The notes under the pieces were generated by a model that had not been told where the DNA came from, made no database searches, and saw only the letters and a list, made by a program, of their open reading frames with translations. The position numbers and the translations under genes were made by a program. From Dactylis glomerata (lineage: Eukaryota > Streptophyta > Magnoliopsida > Poales > Poaceae): a stretch of DNA of 64,000 nt. Location: NCBI GenBank assembly GCA_007115705.1, contig QXEO01000143.1, positions 3,129,874 to 3,193,873 on the forward strand. Direction: 5' to 3'. How positions within the stretch are numbered: position 1 is the stretch's first letter; every line of letters begins with the position of its first letter. This document shows, piece after piece, positions 19,701-28,664 of this stretch.

Positions 19701-22231
19701 AATACAATGAAGTCTATGTACTATTAAAATACAATGGTATAAGAGCAACTCTAGCAGACCCCCATCTGCAGACATGCAAATCCAAGTTCAGGCCATCCCG
19801 CATCGGCTGTTCGCGGGCCGAAATCACGTGGCGCGGAACAGACCCCGCAGCCGCGGCCCAGCAAACCGCAAAGACAAGATTTTGCTACATATTGATGCAT
19901 CAATATGAATAAACATTGCTAAAATAACCGGAATATAAACTAATAATTGATAGTTTCAAATATTACATAATACAACAATAATATAAATTACAAGAATAGT
20001 TCAAAACCATGGAATTAAACAAAAAAAGAATGGTTTAGAATACAAATATATGTTCAAATCACACATGCATGAATATGAAATGAAATAATAGAAGTGTGAC
20101 ACTATCGACCACCATGCCGCTGCCAATGGTGCTGAATGAGATCTGCAATGAGCTGCTTGTGGGTGCCGGCGTTCTTAATGTTCCGATATGTTTCAAGGAA
20201 TGCTTGGGTTTTATCTGGATTTCTTGTTGGCTTCACACGGGTGCCAACATTATTAAAGAAGAACTCCAAGTTCAAGTCTTTCTCATCCTCAATAATCATA
20301 TTGTGAAGGATCACACAAGTGGTCATGATGTCATGGGAGGGTAGCTTTGTCCCAAAAACGACTAGGACCTTGAACTATTGCAAATCTTGCTTGCAAAAAC
20401 ACCGAAAGCTCTCTCAATGTCTTTCTGGGCTGCCTCTTGTGCCTTTGCAAATTCAGCTTTGGCTCAAGTCTCGGGATTTCGGATGGTCTTCACATGTGTT
20501 GCCCACTCCGGAGAAATGCCATCTGCAAGGTAATATCCCATGTTGTACTCATGGCCAATGACGGTGTAGTTGCAAGCCGGAGCATCATCACTAACAAGCC
20601 AAGAAAATAGATGGGACCTTTGCAACACACTGATATCGTGGCAACCCAAAAAAAAATGCCAAATCCATAGGTCTTGCGAAGCAACCGCCTCGAGAACAAT
20701 TGTTGGATCATGGCTCTTGACACAATATTGCTCGTGCCATGCCTTCGGGCAATTCTTCCAACCCCAATGCATGCAATCTGTACTACCAAGCATTCCCGGC
20801 CAACCTCTTGCCGCATTCTCCCCCAACAACCTCATCGTGTCTTGGTCATCGGCATAGTCGGCCGGAATGCCGTAAGGTAGCACTCTCATTGCCGCGGGTA
20901 TATTTTGATAGCCATTAAAACAAAGCAATCCCACGGCATTCCTCTGGCGCTTGAAATACTGCGTTTTCTCCACGCAAGTTTCTACAATCTTCACAAAGAG
21001 CGAACGCCGCATTCGATATCGACGACGAAAGAGATAGGCCGGATAGGTTGGTACCTCGAAGAAGTAATCTTGCATGAGCATGCTATGCCCAAGCGCGCGG
21101 TTCCGAGGGATGCAAAGCCGGCCGACCTTCGATCCCAGCCGATTTTCTTCTTGTCTTGCGGCTCCTTTGCGGCAATCATAAGCATCAACTGCTCGTCGTC
21201 ATCGAAGAGGATGTCCTCCAAATCGGATTCGTGGTTGTCGACGAATCCTCCATCAAGAAGAGGGCGCATTTGCTTAACGGCATCTGCAAGCGGTATTGCA
21301 AAATCAGCACGGCGGCGAGGAGCCGGAGAGCGGGGAAGGGCGGAACAGCAGCATATATTGTGGGGGAGTGGCGGAGAGGCGTCGGCACGGCCGAGTTGTG
21401 GTGGCTCCGGCAGCGGCCAGGGAACCGTCGATACGGAGACCGGGGGCCTCCAAAGTTCCCTCCCACCAAAGCCTTGCACGTGATTGGGGTCGGGCTCGGT
21501 TTCGCCCGCAGACCCCTACAAGTTCAGGTCGGGAGGCGAAATTTGGAGGCGCCTGCAAAAAAAATTGCGGGTCGGGCGCGGATGGGGTCCTTTTTTCTGC
21601 ACGAAACTTCAAACCGGCGGTTAATTTGCGGGCCGTGCGCGGATGGGGGTCTGCTAGAGTTGCTCTAATCGCAGTACTGAAATGCTCTACAGACAACAGT
21701 ATAGACGACCAGCTTTGGAAGAAAAAAATTGTGTAGGTGCAAGCGCAGTAATAAGGATTGAAGTCTATGTGTACAAAAGTTCGTAGACCACCAGCAGATC
21801 CACCATAATTTTAGGATTACTGATCAACCTCTGCATCGAAAAAGTAAGCTGAAGCAGAAAATCCGATAAACAAATCACCACTCAACAAAGAGCCAGCCTC
21901 AAAACGTTACTGTCAGATCCTTAGCAAAAGGAATACGCCTTAAGCGAAAATCACAGTTCATCAAGGCAGAGAGCCGCCCGGATCGACTACCGAAAACGGC
22001 AGCCAAAATTCCCAAATCAACGCGCACCTGATGCCCCGTCGCGGAAGCTAATTTTCCGGGCGGTTCGACCAAAACATCCCCACCCCGCAACCCCTGCCCT
22101 TTGACTGGATATCATGGATCACAAGGGAAATGGTGTGAACCCGGCGAGAATTCTCAAGACGCAAGCAGAATTGGGTAAGCACGCAGAGACCATTGCATGG
22201 GGAAGAAAGAGGTATCTGGTTCTCTTACCAT
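16728..22231 (-). CDS. RAMP4: Ribosome-associated membrane protein 4 (RAMP4/SERP1 homologue), three exons
   Basis: A 68-residue tail-anchored ER protein that binds the Sec61 translocon; animal homologues protect nascent membrane proteins under ER stress. Exon 1 codes only the ATG (22229-22231), followed by donor GTAAGA. Exon 2 is 18549-18705 (acceptor TTCACAG, donor GTGAGA) and exon 3 is 16728-16774 (acceptor TTTGCAG, stop TAA). The spliced protein starts M-TTSRRLADRK, continues FQKNITKRGSVPETTVKKGS, has one membrane span (PIVLGFFVFVVIGSSLFQII) and ends TATSGGLA. Length and order match the family exactly, phases agree, and there are no stops. A Glu (YPVEP) stands where I remember Gly in plant homologues. 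Intron 1 is 3523 bp and holds a LINE fragment and a Harbinger element; intron 2 is 1774 bp. The reading looks intact, but the upstream DNA was replaced by MULEs. Confidence 0.88.
16942..16962 (+). repeat. Solitary Stowaway-like end in RAMP4 intron 2
   Basis: TACTCCCTCCGTCCAACAAC matches Stowaway terminal repeats, but I found no partner end within the intron, so it is probably a truncated element. Confidence 0.55.
17596..17795 (-). other. Coding-like fragment in RAMP4 intron 2, not recognised
   Basis: On the minus strand a frame of about 65 codons is open here. It contains a Cys/Pro-rich stretch (NCISPTSNHCPSIPCNF) followed by an acidic and aliphatic stretch (VKPLDDRIILAEPGRLNF) and ends at TGA. 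It has no start codon and no splice sites that I can defend. It reads more like a real protein than the surrounding DNA, so it may be a captured or relic exon. I do not know the family. Confidence 0.3.
18812..19224 (+). mobile_element. 413-bp LINE fragment in RAMP4 intron 1
   Basis: It is flanked by GATATCTATTCT (18800-18811 and 19225-19236) and ends in a short poly(A). It encodes part of the LINE region between reverse transcriptase and RNase H (a HLDKFASALRMRWLWHEW motif, then VIVGDGEKAKIW), and then passes into a 3' UTR. It is 5'-truncated and also seems internally deleted. It lies antisense to RAMP4. Confidence 0.9.
19743..21665 (-). mobile_element. PIF/Harbinger DNA transposon in RAMP4 intron 1, 1923 bp
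   Basis: Perfect 20-bp terminal inverted repeats, GAGCAACTCTAGCAGACCCC, lie at both ends, with the 3-bp duplication TAA on each side (19740-19742 and 21666-21668). It carries a plant-type Harbinger transposase on the minus strand, the same strand as RAMP4. The second, Myb-like protein that autonomous PIF/Harbinger elements carry is not seen. The perfect repeats suggest relatively recent mobilisation, although the transposase is now broken. Confidence 0.93.
20102..21479 (-). pseudogene. PIF/Harbinger transposase (plant transposon protein family), frameshifted
   Basis: The transposase should cut and join the element through a DDE nuclease. The N-terminal part (about 21479-21090) has an acidic stretch and a KKKIGWDRRSAGF motif. 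After a frameshift, the core (21081-20464) carries RRRYRMRRSLF, GYQNIPAAMRVLPYGIPADY, TDCMHWGWKNCPKAWHEQY (first catalytic Asp), HDISVLQRSHLF and YYLADGISPEWATHVKTI. A further frameshift and an early stop come near 20460-20330, around FAIVQGPSRFWDKATL. The C-terminal part (20326-20102) has CVILHNMIIEDE with the last acidic residue. The family is clear; at least two frame breaks disable it. Confidence 0.88.
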
Positions 22232-22476
22232 ACTCTCTTCCGGAGCCGTAGACGATGCAGGCGTCGGAGACGGCGGCGGCGTCGGCGGCGGCGGGTCGGG
22301 ATCGGAGAAGAAGCGGTGCGGAGATGCCGGGTGCGAAATCAGGGGCGAAAGACGGGCGGCTTGTAGTAGTACAAAACTACTAGTACTCACGAGGAGCGAG
22401 CAGGCGCGAGCGTGTGTTCCACGTGCTGCGTGAAGCGGCCTACGGGCTGGGCCTGAAGTGGAAGCCACGCTCTTGA
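22232..22476 (-). promoter_or_regulatory. RAMP4 5' UTR and what remains of its native promoter
   Basis: The 245 bp upstream of the RAMP4 ATG before MULE-1 begins. It is GC-rich with CCG-repeat-like stretches typical of grass leaders. A CCACGTG motif (22419-22425; G-box, also containing the CCACG half of ER-stress elements) lies about 190 bp upstream of the ATG. No clear TATA box is seen. Beyond 22476 the native sequence resumes only as 7-16 bp between the MULEs and then at 57409. Confidence 0.55.
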
Positions 22477-22572
22477 GGCGATTTAAACAAAATTAACCCA
22501 AATTTAAAACGATTTTAAATAATAAACCATCGGCAAAAATATTTCATCGAAATAACTCTTTTTTGCCGCGCC
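22477..22572 (+). repeat. MULE-1 left terminal inverted repeat
   Basis: About 96 bp, from GGCGATTTAAAC to TTTTTGCCGCGCC. It pairs with 25568-25662. Confidence 0.9.
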
Positions 22573-22725
22573 GTTCTCGGTGGCGCGGCTGAGGAACGTG
22601 CAACGCCACTGCCAGTGGCGCGGCAGAGGCTGCCACGTAGGCACGGCGGGCCCCGCAGCGATAGTGTGGCGCCACCCAGAGTGGCGCGGCAGGCGTGCGT
22701 GTGGCGCCACCCGCAGTGGCGCGGC
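22565..22725 (+). repeat. Cluster of four short hairpins, MULE-1 left subterminal region
   Basis: Four units of about 22-25 bp lie at 22565-22589, 22603-22624, 22666-22690 and 22701-22725, each of the form GTGGCGCCAC-n5-GTGGCGCGGC or close to it. Each unit is an imperfect inverted repeat. The equivalent cluster at the right end has four units as well. Confidence 0.85.
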
Positions 22726-23475
22726 ACAATAGGGTTAGATGCCCTAGCCCGGCCGGCCCACCTCTCCTCCCTCACTTCTCCCTCCCCACCTCTCTCTCCC
22801 TCACCAATGGCGGCGCCGGCGGCTCCTCTTCTCCCTCCTTCCCTTCTCTAAATCTCCAACAAGAAGAAGAATCCCCTTGCTCAAGATCTTCACCAAGGTA
22901 TTCTCCCTCCAATCCCCTTGCTCTTCTCCCTCTTCCCCTTCTCTAATCCCCTAGTTTGAGGGTTGATTCATGAATTGATATGGTTGATGCATGGATTGAT
23001 ATGGTTGATTCAAATGGATGGTTTTGATGGATGGATTTGGAAATCCTAGTTAGTGATTTGTGTTATTGATTTATATGGATGGATTTGTGTGGTGGACTTG
23101 TATGGTAGATTCAAATGGATGGATATGTGTGTTTGATTCATATGGATGGATTTGTGTGGTGGATATGTGTGTTTGATTTATGTTTTTTGTTATTGAACTA
23201 GCAATTTTAGATTACTTGTGATGTGCAATTTTTGTGGTTTATCATATGTATAAAATTAGTAGAATTATTATTTGCATATTATATGGATTTGTTGTAGATT
23301 AAATATTTGATTATGTGCATATATGCTCACATCTATGTTAATAGATGAATTTTGTAGTTGAAGTTAATTTTAGATGAATTGTATAGTTGTAGATGAAATA
23401 TTGGAGATAAATTGTTATAGAAGAATTGTATGAATTATGTGCATATATGCTCACATTATAGTCGGATTGTTTAGG

Positions 23476-24455
23476 ATGGAGGAGTTAAATAATGAAAGCA
23501 TTCTCGAGGGTGAAGTTGATGTTCGTCACCGTGCCTATATGATGACCGAGAAGAAGAAGGTAATTAAAAAACCAAGTACTCAAATGTAATATTGGTATGC
23601 TTGAATTGGTATGTGACACCATGAGTGTATGTCCGTCACCGTGCAGATTCTTGGACCATTGCGACTTAGGTACAACCAGATGACGGCAACGCGGATGAAC
23701 TACGATGAGCGGTACACCCCCTACATCTGCAATCTAGGGCTTCTACCGTTTATCCATATGGTCACCCGGACGACACTCAACGTCAATCATGTCGCGATCA
23801 CCGCGCTTGTGGACCGGTGGAGGCTAGAGACCCACACCTTTCACCTCCGGACCGGCGAGATGACGGTCACGCTGGAGGACATGGCGATGATACTTGCGCT
23901 CCCCATCGAGGGGGCTCCTCTTTGTATCGATACAGCCTGTGATGATTGACGCGGGAAGATGTTAGATCTTATTGGGAAGTGCCCCGGGGATACTCTCAAC
24001 AAGGAATGAGTAAAGTTGAGGGTGACCGCCGGGGCTACTTTCAAATGGATCTCAGATAACTTCAGTACGTGCCCTGAGGATGCCGATGAGGATGTCGTCA
24101 AGATCTACGCCCGCGTGTACGTGTGGTATGTCATCACACGGACTCTGTTCAATGACGCTAGTGGGAAGACCGCGCACTGGCATTGGCTGAAGGCGCTCAC
24201 CGTCATGGATAAGAAGTGGAGCTGGGGCAGTGCTGCTTTGGCTTGGTTGTATCGTCAGGTAATGAGTTGTTTTGTCCACTCCATACATTTGCTCTCTATT
24301 TTGGCTACATTCTTGTTATTGATGTTAGCTTTCATACCATGTGCAGCTTGACGATGCTTGTTGTAGGACAGATCCACAAGCTTGTATTGGTGGTTCGCTG
24401 CTTCTTCTTTCGGTGTGGAGTTGGGAACGCTTCCCTGTTGGACGGCCGAAAATTG
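23476..24455 (+). pseudogene. Plant mobile domain (PMD) gene of MULE-1, broken and truncated
   Basis: The plant mobile domain (PF10536, MAIN/MAIL-type) occurs in host proteins and in many plant transposons. Exon 1 (23476-23559) starts MEELNNESILEGE, with donor GTAATT. Exon 2 (23647-24258) has LRLRYNQMT, then HVAITALVDRWRLETHTFHL and GEMTVTLEDMAMILALPIEG, then an ARVYVWYVITRTLF stretch and WSWGSAALAWLYRQ. Exon 3 (24347 to about 24455) has DACCRTDPQACIGGSLLLL and a WERFPVGRP motif, then stops at the junction with the mudrA fragment. Two in-frame TGA codons (23947, 24007) stand where the family usually has Trp. It cannot make a full protein. Confidence 0.85.
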
Positions 24456-24894
24456 GTTCGTCCTCCTTTGAAATTGGCCTTCCATCCGTCATTTCTTCTT
24501 GGTGGTTCGGTGGAGAATTCCTAGCATCAACCCGGGAGGCACTCCGGTTCAAGTCCACATGCAAAGTACCACCAATCTTTTTGGTAGCAAATAACTCAAG
24601 AGCCTTGTCGAGAGATTCGGCCACCACCTCCTTGTATGCACCCCAACGTTGCTCGGAGTTGATACGCATTATCTTCCAACGGAAGTGCATGCCAAATCCG
24701 GCGTTGTGCCTACCCTCCAACTCAACAACATCACTAGGTTCCATCCAATTCAACTCTATCCTAACTTGTTCCAAGACCTCGGCGTACGTAGGAGTACGCT
24801 CGAACACCAAGTCAAGCTCATCCGGGTCGGGCTCTATATTGCCTTTCAAATATGCTTCCTTGTCAACATGATGTACATGAACAATTCTCGCCAT
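24456..24894 (-). pseudogene. mudrA-like transposase N-terminal fragment of MULE-1
   Basis: The minus-strand frame begins MARIVHVHHVDKEAY at 24894, about 770 bp inside the right end. It continues through a TYAEVLEQVRIELNWMEPSD region and HFRWKIMRINSEQRWGAYKE, as in the N-terminal segment of grass MULE transposases, then a Pro/Glu-rich linker. The frame runs on to 24325, but below about 24455 it is only the antisense of PMD exon 3. The zinc-binding and catalytic parts are absent. The join to the PMD gene marks an internal deletion. Confidence 0.7.
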
Positions 24895-24978
24895 ACCTAT
24901 ATTTGGTATAACAACAATAAGGTTAAAAAAATTAATAAGTACCTACGCCAATATTTACTAACACATCATACTCCAAAA

Positions 24979-25060
24979 CCCCCTAACATAACAAGAAAAC
25001 CCTAACCCTAACCCTACCATAACAACAAACCCTAACCTCACAAACCCTAACCCTAACCTA
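24979..25060 (-). repeat. Telomere-like (CCCTAA) motifs upstream of the MULE-1 mudrA fragment
   Basis: About eight CCCTAA/CCCTAAC units lie in 82 bp, in short runs separated by ACAA-type spacers. On the minus strand they read as AAACCCTAA-complement (TTAGGGTTT) telo-boxes just upstream of the mudrA-like ATG at 24894. They may be promoter or leader motifs, and not telomere DNA. Confidence 0.8.
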
Positions 25061-25412
25061 CCAATCTACACTAAAATACTTCATACACATCATACAAGCC
25101 AACATTGACCAAATTAACAAGAATCAACATTGCAATTTTGGTGAATCAATATTTCTAGGGTTTCCAAGATTTGGGGATTCAAAACCAAATATGCAAATTC
25201 CAATGGGTCAAATCAATGGGAAATGATGGAGAGTACCTTAGGAGACTTGGGGAAGGAGAAATCCACGGAGAAAAGCTTCGATTTGGGAGGTTTTGGGTGG
25301 AAGGATTGAGAGGGGGGGAGAGAGCAGCCGCCTTTGCTGTGAAGAGATGAGGGAGCAAGTGAGGGAAGAGGCCAACTCGGGGCTGGGCGGGCAACAACCC
25401 TAAACCTAAAGT

Positions 25413-25575
25413 GCCGCGCCACTACCAGTGGCGCCGCAAGCACTACTGCCGCGCCACCCATAGTGGCGCCGCACTAACTAGGGCAGGCCCCGCTTAGCCG
25501 ACGTGGCAGCATGTGCGGCGCCACCGAGAGTGGCGCCGCACCACCTTCTGCCACGCCACTGTGAATGGCGCCGCC
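25413..25575 (-). repeat. Cluster of four short hairpins, MULE-1 right subterminal region
   Basis: Units lie at 25413-25437, 25448-25472, 25515-25539 and 25550-25575, close to GCCGCGCCAC-n5-GTGGCGCCGC. They mirror the left cluster. Confidence 0.85.
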
Positions 25576-25662
25576 AAAAAGGGTTATTCAGGTGAAATAT
25601 TTTTGCCGATGGTTTATTGTTTGAAATCGTTTCAAGTTTGGGTTATTTTTGTCTAAATCGCC
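25568..25662 (-). repeat. MULE-1 right terminal inverted repeat
   Basis: About 95 bp. It pairs with 22477-22572 and ends TTTTTGTCTAAATCGCC before the duplication CGCTCTTGA. Confidence 0.9.
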
Positions 25663-25671
25663 CGCTCTTGA

Positions 25672-25678
25672 AGCGCCC
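25672..25678. other. Native 7 bp between two MULE target duplications
   Basis: AGCGCCC separates the right target duplication of MULE-1 (25663-25671) from the left one of MULE-2 (25679-25687). Confidence 0.85.
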
Positions 25679-25687
25679 ATTCTTTTT

Positions 25688-25878
25688 GAGGTAATTGCAT
25701 GGTTCATACAACAACTTGTCAACAATGTGCATTTTCATACAACATGTTGCAAAACGTTGTGAACTCATACAAAACGTTGTCTCTTACGTGAATGGTTCAT
25801 ACAACTGCCCCCCGCTGCTGCCACGTGTCCTTGTCCGCGCGGGATCGCTGGCCATGTCGAATTTGCAAAGACCCCCCT
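25688..25878 (+). repeat. MULE-2 left terminal inverted repeat
   Basis: 191 bp. It contains several ATACAAC/ACGTTGT motifs and a CCACGTGTCC block, and pairs with 57209-57399. Confidence 0.94.
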
Positions 25879-26020
25879 ATTCTCTGTTTATTTCATACAC
25901 AGGCAACCACGAATCACGCGGATAGGTTAGCCTCTTTCCTTTTTGCTCGCTGGCGGTTGTGCTCGAGGAGGAGGACGGAGGCGGAGGCGGCGACGGTGCT
26001 GGGGATCGAATCAGGCGACG

Positions 26021-28664
26021 ATGGCCGATGATCCGCGATACCGGCAGTGGTTTGACGAACCTCCGCAGTACGGTAAGGTGACTTTCTCCTCTTCTTCATG
26101 CGCTCCACATCCGCCGTGCGCGCTGTTTCCGCCATTGACGATGGCGACCAAGCTCTGGTAGTGTAAACGATTTTTTGCTTCGAGGAATTCGAAGAAGTAC
26201 ATACTAGGATGGTGTAGGAGCGTTTCCCCCAAGGATTTGATCGATTTTGAGGTTGCCCTGTTTCGGGCTGTTACTTCCAGAATCAGGAAAGTTTAGATTT
26301 TTATGCATGATCGGGGCAGTGTTTAAGTTGTTTAGTGATGTTGTTCCATTGTTGGTAATGTGTATGCTGCATTCGCATAGATATATAGGATAATTGTGGT
26401 CACATACGTCGAAGTTAAGCTGCACAGTTCGCTGTAAAATTCAGTTAACTGAATGTTACAGTTGGCTGATGGTTTCAGTTAACTGAATGTTACACTTCGA
26501 TGAAAATTCAGTTTACTGAATGTTGTTGTTCCTGTATAAGTTGGAATTCTTATTTTCTTTGGAGGCTTTGGACTAACTTAGTTTGTATTGCATGTATTCA
26601 GATTATCCGAATAAATTCACTGTTAACTTGGAGCACAATGGGTTTTTCTGTGGACTGCCTGAGAAGCTGGAATATGTTAGTAGCAGCTTGGACAATTTTG
26701 ACAATTGCAGCACTGAAACCTTTTCTCTACTGTGGATTCATGATTTCATTAGGCAAGGAGATCATGAGGTGACAGAGAAAACAACTGTGTACTGGAACCC
26801 TCCTGGGACAGATATTACAGATGGGGTTTGCCTGATTGAGAATGATTCCCACATTGTTGCAATGCTAGAAGCAGTGAAGGATGTTAGAACTTTGTTCCTT
26901 GTTGTAGATCATTCCAACTTTGTTAGGGGACTTAGAGAACACTTAATTGTTCCTATACCTAGTAGGTACACAGGTGAAGGTGCACACAAAGAGAACCCTG
27001 CAGCTACAGTTGCAGCAACAATTGGTGATCAGAGTAGAGGAGAAGCTGGTAGTGCAGAGTCAGAGAAAAGGACTGAGGTAGATGTTCAGGATGAAGATGG
27101 TGACAGTGATGAAGATGATTCAGATGGTGGCAGTGATGAAGATTTCTATGATTCTGACTGTGATGCAGAAGATGGTGATGATGACTTATTTACACAGAAT
27201 GTAGACAAGGCTGTGAATGACAGCAATGAGAAGTCTGATATATTTGAGCAAGAGGATGATGGTGGTCTTGAGCATGAAGACTTAATTCTGACAGTGGAGC
27301 AGCACAAGCAACTGGAGTACAAATTCAAAGAATTCAATACAGAAGTTGACATGTAAGCACCTGTGTTCAAGACAGGCATGATCTTTTCCAACATGTCAGA
27401 TTTGAGAAAGGCTCTGACAGCATATAGTGTAAATGAGAGAATGAAGATTAGGAAGTCAAGAAATTAAGCAACAAGGCTTGATGCTCATTGTCAGGAGGAT
27501 TGCCCATGGATGATGAAAGCTTCACAGGATGGAAGGACAGAAGTAATTGTTGTGAGGAAATACTACAGTAATCACACTTGTGAGAGGCAGTGGGAGCTGA
27601 AGACACTAATAGCACCATTTTGACTCAAGCATTCATTGATGAGTTTAGGGACAACCAGAAAATGGACTTGCAAGCTTTTTCTGCTAAGGTGCAAAGAAAA
27701 TATAACATGTGTCCCAATAGGTATAAATTGGGAAGAGCAAGAAAAGCAGCCCTCAATATTATACATGGTGATGAAAAAGAACAATTTTCTTTGTTGTGTG
27801 ATTATGGGCAAGAAATGAGGAGAGCAAATCCTAGGTCTAGATTTTTCCTTAGCACAAATCAAATAAAAGAGGCAACAGATTCAGAGCCAAAAGCACACCT
27901 AGTAACTATGTACTGGTCATATGATGCATGCAAGAGAGGATTTATGGAAGGATGCAGACCACTCATTTGCATAGATGGGTGTCATATAAAGACCAGATAC
28001 AAGGGCAACTTGCTAACTGCTGTAGGTATTGATCCAAACGACTGTATATTTCCTATTGCTATGGCCCTGGTTGAAGTGGAGTGTACAAGCTCCTAGGAAT
28101 GGTTCCTTACAACTCTCAAGGAAGATCTCAACATTACAAATACTAGTCCATACACAATCATGAGTGACAGGCAAAAGGGACTAATTAATGCTGTACAGAA
28201 GGTTTTTCCAGATTCAGAACACTGGCATTGTGTTAGGCATATATATCAAAATTTCACAAGAAACACAAAGGACAGACTCTAAAAAATGATTTGTGGGCCA
28301 TTGCAAGGTCAACAAATATTCCTACTTGGGAAAGAAATCTGGAAAAATGAAAGGGGACAGTCCAGATGCTTATGCTTGGGTTGAAGAACTGCAACCCAAC
28401 ACTTGGATAAAGGCATTCTTTAGTGACTTTGTGAAATGTGATATGCTCCTGAATAATCATTCAGAAGTGTTCAATAGGTATAATTTTCCTTCTTATGCCT
28501 TCTCCTTATCACAATGTATTTTATCATGCCTTCTATGTTGCTTGAAAACCATTTTCACAATATTCTCCTTTTAACAGCTACATATTGGAAGCAAGAGAAT
28601 TTCCAGTACTGTCTATGTTGGAAACTATTTTCTACAAGATAATGCTCCTTGCTGCTGCTGCATC
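26021..28664 (+). pseudogene. mudrA-like MULE transposase, broken and interrupted
   Basis: Exon 1 (26021-26072) starts MADDPRYRQWFDEPPQ with donor GTAAGG; exon 2 starts at 26602 (acceptor TATTCAG). A PB1-like N-terminal region (through WIHDFIRQGD) is followed by an acidic Asp/Glu/Ser run. Then come the FxxGMIFSNMSDLRKALTAYS DNA-binding region, the QEDCPWMM...YYSNHTC zinc-binding region, and the MULE catalytic core with ICIDGCHIKTRYKGNLLTAV, DPNDCIFPIAMALVE, IMSDRQKGLINA and HWHCVRHIYQNF. A 100-bp intron (28478-28577) leads into the last readable part (SYILEAREFPVLSMLE). Breaks: stops at 27354 and 27465, a frameshift near 27615, TAG at 28094 at an expected Trp, and a frameshift near 28275-28350. 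The LARD insertion at 28664 removes the tail. Confidence 0.88.
26440..26524 (+). repeat. Three copies of a TTCAGTTAACTGAA palindrome in the transposase intron
   Basis: TTCAGTTAACTGAATGTTACA-like copies start at 26440 and 26474, and a variant TTCAGTTTACTGAATGTT lies at 26507. Spacing is about 34 bp. Confidence 0.85.

Larger units (their letters stand above)
22477..25662. mobile_element. MULE-1: Mutator-like element with plant-mobile-domain gene, 3186 bp
   Basis: Imperfect terminal inverted repeats of about 95 bp (starting GGCGATTTAAACAAA / GGCGATTTAGACAAA) are flanked by a perfect 9-bp duplication CGCTCTTGA (22468-22476 and 25663-25671), the Mutator signature. Each end continues into a cluster of short GC-rich hairpins. 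Inside are a plus-strand plant mobile domain gene and a minus-strand mudrA-like N-terminal fragment, convergent and fused tail to tail near 24455. That arrangement looks like an internally deleted version of a two-gene MULE. It lies 245 bp upstream of the RAMP4 start codon. Confidence 0.92.

Noticed and set aside
24979..25060. True interstitial telomere
   Set aside because: Units are few, interrupted and oriented to a MULE gene start; better read as telo-box promoter motifs.
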